NCBI GenBank assembly: GCA_016778985.1
Contig: JADHOM010000001.1
Coordinates: 299,485 to 363,484 of the forward strand
Length of the DNA: 64,000 nt
DNA from: Alphaproteobacteria bacterium
GTDB taxonomy: Bacteria; Pseudomonadota; Alphaproteobacteria; Puniceispirillales; UBA1172
Direction: 5' to 3'
Shown: piece by piece, positions 8,508-17,230 of the stretch
How the letters are laid out: every line of letters begins with the position of its first letter
Numbering within the stretch: position 1 is the first letter of the stretch
Made by a program: the position numbers and the translations under genes
The notes under the pieces: model-generated
Database searches by the model: none
What the model was told of the DNA's origin: nothing
Seen by the model: only the letters and a program-made list of their open reading frames with translations

Positions 8508-10645
8508 GCACGCTCCCCAATTTTAAGCATATTCCGTTTGATTGTGCTAAGGCTGAGCTAGCCAATAGCGGCGATACGATATCGTATGATTGGCCCGAAG
8601 GCATTGCCATGCCGTCATGGGTGGCGCCAGATCAGGTAGCAATGGCACATAAAGAACTGCCGGGGCAGTTTCCGTTTACCCGCGGGCCGTATCCGACCAT
8701 GTATACAACACGGCCATGGACAATTCGGCAATATGCAGGCTTTTCCACGGCTGAAGAATCAAATGCGTTTTATCGGCGTAACTTAGCGGCTGGTCAGATG
8801 GGGTTATCTATTGCTTTTGATCTAGCCACCCATCGCGGCTATGATTCTGATAATCCGCGCGTCAAATCTGATGTTGGAATGGCAGGTGTTGCCATTGACT
8901 CGATTGAGGATATGCGCATCCTTTTCAAAGGGATTCCGCTTGATAAGATGAGCGTTTCCATGACCATGAATGGTGCCGTATTGCCGATCATGGCGCTTTA
9001 TATTATTGCCGCCGAGGAACAGGGTGTCGCACCAGAATTGCTGACTGGAACGATACAGAATGATATTCTGAAAGAGTTCATGGTGCGCAATACCTATATC
9101 TATCCACCAGCACAATCAATGCGGATTGTGTCAGATATCTTTGCCTATACGTCAACGCATATGCCACGCTTTAATTCAATATCTATTTCGGGATATCATA
9201 TTGAAGAAGCCGGGGCGACGGCTGATCTTGAGCTAGCCTACACGTTGGGTGATGGGCTTGAATATATTCGGGCTGGATTGGCGGCAGGGCTTGATGCAAA
9301 AACATTTGTGCCACGGTTGTCGTTCTTTTTCGCTAATTCAATGCCATATTTGGTAGAGGTAGCGAAATTACGCGCGGCAAGGCGGTTATGGGCAGAATTG
9401 CTGGCTTATGAGTTTGGCTTTTCTGATCCAAAACTGCTCATGTTACGGACGCATTGCCAAACCTCAGGATGGTCACTGGCGGCGCAAGATGTCTATAATA
9501 ATGTTGTCCGGACAGTAATTGAGGCAGCAGCGGCTGTTGCTGGTCATACGCAATCCTTGCATACAAACTCGCTTGATGAAGCGCTTGGTTTGCCGACCGA
9601 TACCTCAGCCCGGATTGCCCGCAACACACAGCTTCATCTGGCTGGCGAGGGCGGGATAACGCGCCATATTGATCCTTGGGGCGGCAGTGGCGCGGTTGAG
9701 TATCTGACCGATAGTTTGATCACAAGAGCGCGCACCCATTTAGATGAGATTAATGCGGCTGGCGGCATGGCGAAAGCTATCGCTAGCGGATTGCCAAAAC
9801 GCCGTATCGAAGAAGTCGCAACCCGCACACAGGCTTGGATAGATACCGGTCAGCAAAGCATTATCGGCGTCAATATCTATCCGCCAGTTGATCAAACATC
9901 TGATCAAGACATGATAGAAGTGTTGCGTATTGATACTGATGCAGTGCGCGATCAGCAAATCGCTCGGCTGGAAAAATTACGCAAAAACAGAAATAGTAAG
10001 CAAACGGAAAAAGCCTTATCGGAGCTAGAGATGGCGGCCAGAGGCACCGATAATTTATTGGCAAAGGCGGTGGCAGCGGCACGCGCTGGTGCCACAGTAG
10101 GTGAGATGTCAGTTGCTATGGAACGCGCCTTCAGCCGCTATAAAGCCCCCGTATCAGGGGTCAAAGGAATATGGAAAAATACCGCCCCGCCATCCCAAAA
10201 TCTGAAGCAGGCGATTGTCCGTTTTACTGATAATACTGGCCGCAAGCCGCGTATATTGATCGCCAAGCTGGGGCAAGATGGTCATGATCGCGGCCAAAAA
10301 GTGGTGGCATCGGCGCTTCATGATTTGGGCTTTGATGTGGTCATTGGCCCATTATTTCAAACCGAGGATGAGGCCGCTGATTTAGCTATGGATAAAGCGG
10401 TTGATATGGTTGGGTTATCGTCATTAGCGGCAGGCCACAGACAATTTGCACCCGCGATGCGTGAGGCCTTGGATGCGCGTGGTGGTGATCTCATTCCGCT
10501 GGTCATTGGCGGGGTCATTCCGCTAGGTGATATTGCTGATCTTAAAGCTAATGGTATTGATGCGATCTTTCCCCCAGGATCAAATATGGAAGCTATTGCG
10601 GAAACCTTGTTATCTGTCCTTGGAAAACGCCGCAACTTGGCCTAA
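8504..10645 (+). CDS. mutB: Methylmalonyl-CoA mutase large (alpha) subunit
   Basis: A 713-residue catalytic subunit of adenosylcobalamin-dependent methylmalonyl-CoA mutase. The barrel begins with RGPYPTMYTTRPWTIRQYAG, a strongly conserved substrate-channel motif. The C-terminal B12-binding domain has GQDGHDRGQKV at about residue 590, where the histidine is the lower cobalt ligand, followed by the GLSSLAAGH and GGVIP nucleotide-loop motifs. It acts in propionyl-CoA disposal to succinyl-CoA from valine, isoleucine, odd-chain fatty acids or DMSP breakdown. The start overlaps the mutA stop by 4 nt. sufE follows after about 28 bp and may be in the same transcript. Confidence 0.97.
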   Translation: MSTLPNFKHIPFDCAKAELANSGDTISYDWPEGIAMPSWVAPDQVAMAHKELPGQFPFTRGPYPTMYTTRPWTIRQYAGFSTAEESNAFYRRNLAAGQMGLSIAFDLATHRGYDSDNPRVKSDVGMAGVAIDSIEDMRILFKGIPLDKMSVSMTMNGAVLPIMALYIIAAEEQGVAPELLTGTIQNDILKEFMVRNTYIYPPAQSMRIVSDIFAYTSTHMPRFNSISISGYHIEEAGATADLELAYTLGDGLEYIRAGLAAGLDAKTFVPRLSFFFANSMPYLVEVAKLRAARRLWAELLAYEFGFSDPKLLMLRTHCQTSGWSLAAQDVYNNVVRTVIEAAAAVAGHTQSLHTNSLDEALGLPTDTSARIARNTQLHLAGEGGITRHIDPWGGSGAVEYLTDSLITRARTHLDEINAAGGMAKAIASGLPKRRIEEVATRTQAWIDTGQQSIIGVNIYPPVDQTSDQDMIEVLRIDTDAVRDQQIARLEKLRKNRNSKQTEKALSELEMAARGTDNLLAKAVAAARAGATVGEMSVAMERAFSRYKAPVSGVKGIWKNTAPPSQNLKQAIVRFTDNTGRKPRILIAKLGQDGHDRGQKVVASALHDLGFDVVIGPLFQTEDEAADLAMDKAVDMVGLSSLAAGHRQFAPAMREALDARGGDLIPLVIGGVIPLGDIADLKANGIDAIFPPGSNMEAIAETLLSVLGKRRNLA

Positions 10646-10673
10646 ATGAATACCATAGTAATGACGTGAGGAT

Positions 10674-11096
10674 ATGGAAATGGGTCTGGCTGACGCCGCG
10701 CAAGATATCGTTGATGAGTTTGATTTCCTTGATGACTGGGAAGAACGCTATCAGCATTTGATTGGCATGGGGCGCGCACTAGCGCCGCTTGATACATCTA
10801 TCATGACAGATGCCAATCGGCTTCGTGGCTGTCAGTCGGTGGTGCATTTCAAGGCTGATTATTCTGATGGTCTGATGCATTATCAGGCCGGCAGTGACGC
10901 GGCTATTGTCCAAGGGCTAATTGCGCTTTTGATGCGAGTCTATTCGGGGCAACGCCCTGACGATATTCTGGCTTTTCAGCCGCAGTTTCTTCAACAGATT
11001 GGTCTGGATGAGCATTTGTCACCAACGCGCAAAAACGGCTTAGCTTCAATGATAACCGCAATTATGGCTGAGGCTAAAGCAAGAACAGCGATCTAA
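10674..11096 (+). CDS. sufE: SufE sulfur-acceptor protein
   Basis: A 140-residue SufE-like protein. The sulfur-accepting cysteine is Cys53 in NRLRGCQSVVH, the family signature; further conserved parts are SDAAIVQGLIALL and the C-terminal LSPTRKNGLASMI. SufE takes persulfide sulfur from the SufS desulfurase and delivers it to Fe-S cluster assembly; no other suf gene is in the window. GTGAGG just upstream of the ATG at 10674 serves as Shine-Dalgarno, although an ATG two codons later (10680) is also possible. It converges on the GlxA-type regulator with only a 4-bp gap. Confidence 0.94.
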   Translation: MEMGLADAAQDIVDEFDFLDDWEERYQHLIGMGRALAPLDTSIMTDANRLRGCQSVVHFKADYSDGLMHYQAGSDAAIVQGLIALLMRVYSGQRPDDILAFQPQFLQQIGLDEHLSPTRKNGLASMITAIMAEAKARTAI

Positions 11097-11100
11097 TCTG

Positions 11101-12090
11101 TTATTGAATAAGCCTTTCATCGCGTGGTGTCCGGCCATAAGTCTCGCGATAGCATTTTGAAAAATGGGAAGCTGAGACAAACCCGCAAGCCAGAGCCACA
11201 GACAAGATAGACATGCTCGTTTGGCGTAATAAATGCCGAGCCCGCGCAATCCGCAAATTAAGATAATATCGGGTCGGCGTTGTGCCCAGATATTTACGGA
11301 ATAACCGTTCAAGCTGGCGTGTCGATAAATTAGCCCGCCGCGCAATATCAGTTTGGGGAATAGGCTCTTCAAGATTTTTTTCCATTTCGGCAACTACTGT
11401 CAGCAATTTAGGGTGACTAACCCCTAACCGTGACCGCAATTCCATCCGTTGACGGTCATGGCTGTCACGGATACGGTCGTGAATAAATTGCTCAGAAATG
11501 GAGGTGGCGAGCCCGTGGCCATGCGCTTGGGCGATTAGATGTAGCATCATATCCAGCGCTGCTGTGCCGCCTGAACAGGTGATGCGGTCGCTATCAATCT
11601 CAAATAATTCCTCAGTAACGTCAAGATTAGGGAACTCTTCTTCGAGCCCTTCACGATTTTCCCAGTGGATCGTGCAACGCCTGTCTTCTAGTAAACCGGC
11701 CTTCGCCAGAACATAAGTGCCTGTACAAATAGCACCAATAAGAACGCCGTGGCGGTCAATCATGCGCAAGGCAGATATGACACTCTTAGTCGTGTGATGC
11801 TGAATATTAATGCCGCCACAAATGAAAATTAATCGGCAATTGATCAGGTCTTCAATCTGTGTCGTTGCCGCCACTTCTACACCATTACTGGCCATGGTAT
11901 ATTGCTCATTCTCAGAGGCAATAACCCAGTCAAAAAGCGGTTTTTCAGTCAGACGGTTTGCCGAACGCAACGGCTCAATGGCTGATGCAAACGCCATCAT
12001 GGAAAAATTAGGAAGTAAAAAAAAGCCAATTCGAAACGTATCCGATTGGGATTCAGATGCCATCAAATTGACAAGTGATATGCGTTGCAT
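11101..12090 (-). CDS. GlxA-type AraC-family regulator with DJ-1/PfpI domain
   Basis: A 329-residue regulator with two parts. Residues about 20-190 are a DJ-1/PfpI (class I glutamine amidotransferase-like) fold with the nucleophile-elbow region GAICTGTYVLAKAG; the C-terminal 100 residues are an AraC double helix-turn-helix with LSTRQLERLFRKYLG and ending in FSKCYRETYGRTPRDERL. Members such as GbdR, CdhR and ArgR-type regulators control choline, carnitine, glycine betaine or arginine catabolism; the effector here cannot be deduced. ATG 12090 is the first start; an ATG ten codons in is possible. The 225 bp upstream (12091-12315) holds no gene and should contain its promoter and that of the divergent methyltransferase. 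Confidence 0.88.
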   Translation of the reverse strand: MQRISLVNLMASESQSDTFRIGFFLLPNFSMMAFASAIEPLRSANRLTEKPLFDWVIASENEQYTMASNGVEVAATTQIEDLINCRLIFICGGINIQHHTTKSVISALRMIDRHGVLIGAICTGTYVLAKAGLLEDRRCTIHWENREGLEEEFPNLDVTEELFEIDSDRITCSGGTAALDMMLHLIAQAHGHGLATSISEQFIHDRIRDSHDRQRMELRSRLGVSHPKLLTVVAEMEKNLEEPIPQTDIARRANLSTRQLERLFRKYLGTTPTRYYLNLRIARARHLLRQTSMSILSVALACGFVSASHFSKCYRETYGRTPRDERLIQ

Positions 12091-12315
12091 GTATTTTTGC
12101 TAAGGCTCTATATGATTGAATTACAAATTTCAACATGCCTAGATTTTGATTAAAAATGCAAGGCGAATTTTCATTAAAAGACGTCGGTTACTTGTCATTT
12201 AGCTAATCAGCGCTGACAGCAGCCATCCCATGACTTGGAACAAGACTTGGAAAATGTTTTATTCTCTGGATTGATCCCAGCCATAAGTCAGGATAGGTTG
12301 TCCTAAACAGGACAG

Positions 12316-13122
12316 ATGATGCGCCATATCAACAGCCTTACTAACCCAACTGTTAAATCCTTGCGGGCCTTGCATGAACGTAAGTATCGCCGCCAGTCAG
12401 GGCTATTTTTGGCTGAGGGGATGCGAATAGTCATGGAGGCGGTTGATCTGGGTTGGTCGCCAAAGCATCTGGCGTTTTTGGATGGCAGGCAGGATGATCC
12501 GCTGGTTGGGCGGCTAATTAAAGCCGCTGACGCCGCCGATGCCGAATGTCTGGCTGTTAGCCATGATGTCTTAGCCAAGATCAGCCACAAAGATAATCCG
12601 CAAGCGGTGGTGGCTAGTTTTGCAGAAACTTGGCATGGGTTTGATCAGGTGATTACCAGCAACGGCGTTTGGGTAGCGCTTGATCGTGTCCGTGACCCAG
12701 GTAATCTAGGTACAATCATGCGCAGTGTTGATGCCGCTGGTGGCGAAGGGGTGATCCTAATCGGTGATTGTACTGATGGATTTTCGGTTGAGGCGGTGCG
12801 CGCATCTATGGGCGCTTGCTTTAATTTGAAATTGGTCGAGATCAGTGAGGATGCGTTTCTGGAGGCGTTACCATCATGGAACGGTCGGCTAATTGGCACA
12901 TCACTGGCGGCGTCAGTTGATTACAGGCAGGCAGATTGGGCGGCACCTTTGATTATCATGATGGGAAATGAGCAGGCGGGTTTAACCGATGCCTTGACGG
13001 CGGCGGCAAAACAGCTCATCAGGATGCCGATGCTAGGGCGATCTGATTCGTTGAACTTAGCTGTCGCGACTGGCATTGCGCTATATGAATATGTCCGTCA
13101 TGAACATCCTGACAAAGCTTAA
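12316..13122 (+). CDS. TrmH/SpoU-family RNA 2'-O-methyltransferase
   Basis: A 268-residue SPOUT methyltransferase. The N-terminal substrate-binding segment (SLTNPTVKSLRALHERKYRR, then FLAEGMRIV) is typical of rRNA-modifying TrmH-group enzymes such as RlmB-like or TsnR-like proteins. The catalytic SPOUT domain shows VWVALDRVRDPGNLGTIMRS (motif 1), MMGNEQAGL (motif 2) and SDSLNLAVATGIALYE (motif 3), which form the trefoil knot binding SAM. It should 2'-O-methylate rRNA or tRNA; the exact nucleotide is unknown. It converges on the next gene. Confidence 0.92.
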   Translation: MMRHINSLTNPTVKSLRALHERKYRRQSGLFLAEGMRIVMEAVDLGWSPKHLAFLDGRQDDPLVGRLIKAADAADAECLAVSHDVLAKISHKDNPQAVVASFAETWHGFDQVITSNGVWVALDRVRDPGNLGTIMRSVDAAGGEGVILIGDCTDGFSVEAVRASMGACFNLKLVEISEDAFLEALPSWNGRLIGTSLAASVDYRQADWAAPLIIMMGNEQAGLTDALTAAAKQLIRMPMLGRSDSLNLAVATGIALYEYVRHEHPDKA

Positions 13123-13144
13123 GCCAAGCTATTGCTCTTGCCAG

Positions 13145-14068
13145 TTATTTGGCTTGCCAACGGGCAAAATTGGCTTGTCCGATCTGGCGGGCGAGTTTAT
13201 GCGTTTCAGCAATCGCCAATTCGCCGGAACTGACGCTGCCATCCAAACCCGCAACCACATCATCCAAAACATGATGCAATGACAGAAAGCTGGCCCTGAT
13301 TGCATATGAGGTTAGAACAACAAACAGCGGCCGCTCAGACAGAATAGCGCGAATAGTCGTCAGCAATTCTAGAATATTATCTTCCATCCGCCAAATCTCG
13401 CCCTTGGTGCCGCGGCCATATTTTGGCGGATCAAGAATGATGCCGTCATATAGCTTTCCGCGGCGCGCTTCTCTTGCCACAAATCGGCGCACATCATCGG
13501 TAATGAAACGGATCGGTGCAGCTTGCATTCCTGCCATATCACGATTGGCAAAGGCTTGGGCAACGGCTTTTTTGGATGAGTCTACATGTGTGACATGTGC
13601 GCCAGCGCGGGCCGCATGCAGGCTAGCAACACCGGTATAGGCAAACAGGTTTAATATATTCGGCGGTGATTGCGTGGCCTTAGCGCGCTCACGGATGAGC
13701 TGATCACACCATTGCCAATGGCTCGATTGTTCTGGGAAAAAGCCAAAATGCCGAAAGGGTGTTGGCATAGCGAGAAATGATATTCCCTCATAAGATATGC
13801 CCCATTGATCAGGTAAACTTGGACTAAGCTCCCATTTGCCGCCATCATCTTGGTCGCGTGACCCTGTCTGGAAAACGCCAGCCGGATGTTGCCATGCCTC
13901 ATCACTTAAATAAGGCGCCCAGAAAGCCTGCGGTTCAGGCCTGATGAAGCGATAGCCGCCAACTTCTTCAAGCTTGCGGCCATGACCACTATCCAAAAGC
14001 TGATAGTCATGCCATCCTTGCGGGGTCAGGATAAGAGGCGTGGGCGGAAAAGGTGATGTCTTTTGCAT
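13145..14068 (-). CDS. Class I SAM-dependent rRNA methyltransferase (RlmI/RlmK-like)
   Basis: A roughly 307-residue Rossmann-fold methyltransferase. Motif I is LNLFAYTGVASLHAARAGA, followed by VTHVDSSKKAV, and the catalytic-site region is GIILDPPKYGRG, the DPPxF/Y-type signature of nucleic-acid base methyltransferases related to RlmI. The PUA domain of RlmI is absent. I chose ATG at 14068; a longer frame from a TTG at 14107 would run through the intrinsic terminator at 14090-14119 and is unlikely. That terminator just upstream means the gene either has its own promoter downstream of it or is controlled by read-through. Confidence 0.85.
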   Translation of the reverse strand: MQKTSPFPPTPLILTPQGWHDYQLLDSGHGRKLEEVGGYRFIRPEPQAFWAPYLSDEAWQHPAGVFQTGSRDQDDGGKWELSPSLPDQWGISYEGISFLAMPTPFRHFGFFPEQSSHWQWCDQLIRERAKATQSPPNILNLFAYTGVASLHAARAGAHVTHVDSSKKAVAQAFANRDMAGMQAAPIRFITDDVRRFVAREARRGKLYDGIILDPPKYGRGTKGEIWRMEDNILELLTTIRAILSERPLFVVLTSYAIRASFLSLHHVLDDVVAGLDGSVSSGELAIAETHKLARQIGQANFARWQAK

Positions 14069-14089
14069 AATGCCAGCATAGCGATATCC

Positions 14090-14119
14090 AAAAAAAAGCA
14101 CCACCAAAAATGGTGGTGC
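14090..14119 (-). terminator. Perfect intrinsic terminator on the minus strand
   Basis: On the minus strand, GCACCACCA pairs perfectly with TGGTGGTGC (9 bp, 4-nt loop) and runs directly into eight Ts. It is a textbook Rho-independent terminator, but no protein gene on the minus strand ends here: the neighbour to the right (14215-15084) is on the plus strand. It therefore ends either a small RNA or an attenuated leader of the methyltransferase starting 22 nt downstream. Confidence 0.85.
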
Positions 14120-14173
14120 AGTTGGGGAGGATCAATAATATTGTTATCTCACAAATTAGTTAAAAAAGTGTTA
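14090..14173 (-). ncRNA. Candidate small RNA with anti-Shine-Dalgarno motif
   Basis: Between two divergent genes the minus strand has a plausible promoter: -35 TTTACC (14203-14208) and -10 TATCCT (14180-14185) with exactly 17 bp between, giving a start near 14173. The transcript of about 84 nt would contain an AU-rich 5' part, an unpaired CCTCCCC (14124-14130) and then the perfect terminator at 14090-14119. Single-stranded CCUCC-type motifs next to a terminator hairpin are the hallmark of alphaproteobacterial trans-acting sRNAs such as the AbcR/ar15 and ar14 groups, which block Shine-Dalgarno sites. The alternative is a leader/attenuator of the downstream methyltransferase. Ends are predicted, not observed. 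Confidence 0.45.
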
Positions 14174-14214
14174 ACAATAAGGATAAAAGTAACACTAATT
14201 CAGGTAAACTATTC

Positions 14215-15084
14215 GTGATAAAGGTTAATAAGAATCGATCTAACCGGCTGGCTGGTGCGCCGCTAATTAGTGTTATCGTGCCTGTTTACCGCGCGCAATT
14301 AACCCTAGCGTCGGCGTTGCTATCGGTTAAAGCGCAAGCATGGTCTGAAAAAAATCTAGAAATTGTTTTGTCGATAGATGATGCAAAAGACTATCGCTGG
14401 GCAAAAACATATTGGTCAAATATAACCTTTTGTTATGGTCACGCCCCGGCAACTGGTGCTGGGGCTGCGCGAAATCGCGGCATACTGGCCGCATCAGGGC
14501 GCTATCTGGCCTTTCTTGATGCGGATGATATCTGGCAAGATGGCTATCTTGATGCGTTATATCCTGCCGCAAAAAAGCATGGCCTGGCCTTTGGCAAGAC
14601 GGTCATACATGCTCATGATGGGACATTTCTCATGCAGCTGGGTGATCATTTAACTACTCATGTTGGCAGCGGACAGTTGCGCTTAAAACTAGAAGATTTT
14701 GGCGCTTTGCCAGGATCATTTCATCCTCTGATGCGGCGACAATTAACGCCATTTTTCTTAAAATATCCAGCCCAAGATGTCTTTCACGCCTTAGAAGCTA
14801 TCGCAATGCTTGGCAATGATGCGCCGCAAGTTGATGAGGCGCGATATCAGCTCAATTTAGGCGCAGATAGTTTTACCGCTAGTGCCGGCTTCTCCCACCG
14901 CATTGATCGCTCATACCGGCAGATGATACAATTTGTCCGCTCTGGCCAGACCCAAGTGCCACATCGGCAACAGTTGCGTGTGATCAGGGCGCTCCAAAAA
15001 AGACGCCAGTGGAATCAGCGTTTCATCCGCGATGGCGACAAGTTTGCCAGCTTTTATCATTTTCTTGCTGATGCGCTTGCATAA
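14215..15084 (+). CDS. Family 2 glycosyltransferase
   Basis: A 289-residue GT2 (GT-A fold) enzyme. The N-terminal nucleotide-binding strand is ISVIVPVYRAQLTL, AARNRGILAASG precedes the acidic FLDADDIW, the metal-binding DxD-type motif. No membrane segment is evident, so it is probably a cytosolic or membrane-associated transferase adding a sugar to a surface polysaccharide or lipid; donor and acceptor are unknown. The first in-frame start is a GTG at 14215 without a clear Shine-Dalgarno. It stands alone without other polysaccharide genes and its upstream region overlaps the promoter of the sRNA candidate. Confidence 0.85.
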   Translation: MIKVNKNRSNRLAGAPLISVIVPVYRAQLTLASALLSVKAQAWSEKNLEIVLSIDDAKDYRWAKTYWSNITFCYGHAPATGAGAARNRGILAASGRYLAFLDADDIWQDGYLDALYPAAKKHGLAFGKTVIHAHDGTFLMQLGDHLTTHVGSGQLRLKLEDFGALPGSFHPLMRRQLTPFFLKYPAQDVFHALEAIAMLGNDAPQVDEARYQLNLGADSFTASAGFSHRIDRSYRQMIQFVRSGQTQVPHRQQLRVIRALQKRRQWNQRFIRDGDKFASFYHFLADALA

Positions 15085-15138
15085 AAATATTTTTCTTTTA
15101 TTGATGTATTTTACGCTATTTATAAAAAATGATTTCAT

Positions 15139-15612
15139 ATGGACGCAATAGATAAGAAAATTCTTGACGTATTACAGCATGATGCCAGTCTGCCGATTGC
15201 CGATATTGCCAAGCATGTTGGGCTGTCCATCACGCCATGTTGGCGGCGTATCCAGCGTTTAGATGAGTTGGGTATTATCCGTCGCCGTGTGGCTTTGCTT
15301 AACCCGCATAAGGTCGGCGCGGATATTTCAGTTTTTGTGTCGGTCAGAACAAATGAACATAATGCCGAATGGTTACAGCATTTTGCCGATACAGTGGCAA
15401 ATATGCCCGAAGTCGTTGAGTTTTACAGGATGAGTGGCGAGATTGATTATCTGTTGCGCGTCGTCGTGCCAGATATTGAACATTACGATGCTTTTTATAA
15501 AACCCTGATCAGTTCGGTTAAATTATCGGATGTATCGTCGTCATTTGCCATGGAACAGATTAAATATACAACAAAACTGCCAATATCATTAAAATCGGGG
15601 GTTAAGGCTTGA
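15139..15612 (+). CDS. Lrp/AsnC-family transcriptional regulator
   Basis: A 157-residue protein with an N-terminal helix-turn-helix (IDKKILDVLQHDASLPIADI then VGLSITPCWRRIQRL) and a C-terminal RAM ligand-binding domain containing MPEVVEFYRMSGEIDYLLRV. Lrp-type proteins sense amino acids and regulate their metabolism. It lies 58 bp upstream of mmsA on the same strand, so control of valine or branched-chain catabolism by a branched-chain amino acid is a reasonable inference. Confidence 0.93.
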   Translation: MDAIDKKILDVLQHDASLPIADIAKHVGLSITPCWRRIQRLDELGIIRRRVALLNPHKVGADISVFVSVRTNEHNAEWLQHFADTVANMPEVVEFYRMSGEIDYLLRVVVPDIEHYDAFYKTLISSVKLSDVSSSFAMEQIKYTTKLPISLKSGVKA

Positions 15613-15670
15613 TCTTGATGAATGGCTAGCGTTAAAAAGAATGAAACTTCCCTTGTGATAAGGATATTTG

Positions 15671-17167
15671 ATGATGACTATGTATCAGAATATGATTGGT
15701 GGAGAAGCTGTCGCTGGTGATATGGGCTCGCAACCTGTTTTCAACCCAGCTACTGGTGAACAGATTGCTGAAGTTGCACTTTCTGGCGAAGCGATAGTTG
15801 ATCAGGCTGTGTCAGCGGCACTAAAAGCGCTTCCTGAATGGGCAAATACACCGCCATTAAAACGCGCGCGCGTTATGTTTGCCTATAAAGAGCTGCTTGA
15901 AGCCAATTTAGATAACGTCGCTGAGGCTATTTCTACCCAACATGGGAAAACTGTTGAGGACGCGCGCGGCGAGGTTATCCGCGGCATTGAGGTGGTTGAG
16001 TTTGCTTGTGGTATTCCGCATCTGCTGCGCGGCGATTATACCCGCAATGTTGGACCGCAGATTGATAGCTATTCTGACCGTCAGCCGCTTGGTGTGGTCG
16101 CCGGTATTACCCCATTTAATTTCCCTGCTATGGTGCCAATGTGGATGTTTCCTATGGCAATCGCCTGCGGTAACACATTTATATTAAAGCCATCTGAACG
16201 TGATCCGGCGGCACCGCAACTGATCTATGAGCTGATGCAACAAGCAGGTCTCCCGACTGGAGTGCTAAATATCGTTAATGGCGGTAAGCCCGCGGTTGAT
16301 GCTATTCTTCATCACCCGTCTATTAAGGCGGTTAGCTTTGTTGGCTCAACGCCAATTGCCGAATATGTCTATCAGACAGGAACCGCGAATGGCAAAAGAG
16401 TTCAAGCTCTGGGCGGCGCCAAAAATCATATGGTGATCATGCCTGATGCTGATATGGATCAAGCTGTTGATGCCTTGATGGGAGCTGGCTATGGCTCGGC
16501 TGGTGAACGCTGTATGGCCATCTCGGTTGCGGTTCCGGTTGGCCAAGAAACAGCAGACCGATTAGTTGAAAAACTGGCGCCGCGCGTGGCATCTATCAAA
16601 ATTGGCCCGTGGAATGATCCTGATGCAGAAATGGGGCCGTTGGTGACCGCACAGCATAAGGATAAAGTCCTTGGCTATATCAATAAAGGCGTCGAAGAAG
16701 GCGCTAATCTGGTTGTTGATGGGCGTGGGTTTTCGCTTCAGGGCTATGAAGATGGCTATTTTGTCGGCGGCTCATTGTTTGATCATGTCACGACAGATAT
16801 GACCATCTATCGTGAAGAAATTTTTGGCCCTGTGCTGAGTGTCGCTCGCGCTGACAGCTTTGATCAGGCCGTGTCTATGGTTAATGAGCATGAGTTTGGC
16901 AATGGTACCGCCATTTTCACCCGTGATGGCGATGCCGCCAGAAGCTACGCGGATCAGATTGAAATAGGCATGGTCGGGATTAATGTGCCGATCCCGGTGC
17001 CAGTGGCATATCATTCCTTTGGTGGCTGGAAACGGTCATTATTTGGGGATCATGGGGCTTACGGCATGGAAGCGGTGCGTTTCTACACTCGCCTCAAGAC
17101 AGTGACCTCACGCTGGCCAACAGGAATTAGATCAGGGGCGCAGTTTAATTTCCCCTTAAACAACTAA
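15671..17167 (+). CDS. mmsA: Methylmalonate-semialdehyde dehydrogenase (CoA-acylating)
   Basis: An approximately 498-residue aldehyde dehydrogenase of the MmsA/IolA type. It contains the family's ITPFNFPAMVPMWMFPMAIA stretch, FVGSTPIAEYVY, the nucleophile Cys281 in GSAGERCMA, and the C-terminal FGGWKRSLFGDHGAYGMEAV. It converts methylmalonate semialdehyde (valine route) or malonate semialdehyde to propionyl-CoA or acetyl-CoA with NAD+ and CoA. The ATG at 15671 is preceded by AAGGA 7 nt upstream and is preferred to the TTG at 15668. Its propionyl-CoA product leads towards the MutAB substrate encoded at 6.8-10.6 kb. Confidence 0.95.
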   Translation: MMTMYQNMIGGEAVAGDMGSQPVFNPATGEQIAEVALSGEAIVDQAVSAALKALPEWANTPPLKRARVMFAYKELLEANLDNVAEAISTQHGKTVEDARGEVIRGIEVVEFACGIPHLLRGDYTRNVGPQIDSYSDRQPLGVVAGITPFNFPAMVPMWMFPMAIACGNTFILKPSERDPAAPQLIYELMQQAGLPTGVLNIVNGGKPAVDAILHHPSIKAVSFVGSTPIAEYVYQTGTANGKRVQALGGAKNHMVIMPDADMDQAVDALMGAGYGSAGERCMAISVAVPVGQETADRLVEKLAPRVASIKIGPWNDPDAEMGPLVTAQHKDKVLGYINKGVEEGANLVVDGRGFSLQGYEDGYFVGGSLFDHVTTDMTIYREEIFGPVLSVARADSFDQAVSMVNEHEFGNGTAIFTRDGDAARSYADQIEIGMVGINVPIPVPVAYHSFGGWKRSLFGDHGAYGMEAVRFYTRLKTVTSRWPTGIRSGAQFNFPLNN

Positions 17168-17201
17168 TCTGGTTTAGCCTGTCTCTATTTCAGGCGGGCA
17201 G

Positions 17202-17222
17202 ATGCCGCAAAAATGGCGGCAT
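17202..17222. terminator. Hairpin between convergent mmsA and the 17231 gene
   Basis: ATGCCGC at 17202-17208 pairs with GCGGCAT at 17216-17222 around a 7-nt loop; a second smaller hairpin, GCCTG and CAGGC, sits at 17177-17195. Both lie in the 63-bp gap after mmsA and before the stop of a gene on the other strand. There is no strong U-tract, so function as a bidirectional terminator is inferred from position. Confidence 0.4.
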
Positions 17223-17230
17223 ATCAGATA

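Noticed and set aside
8822..9115. Open frame of 97 codons antisense to mutB
   Set aside because: Lies wholly inside a strongly conserved enzyme gene on the other strand and has no recognisable domain; a shadow of codon bias.
14068..14107. N-terminal extension of the rRNA methyltransferase from TTG 14107
   Set aside because: It would require translation through a perfect intrinsic terminator stem and T-run; ATG 14068 gives the full domain.
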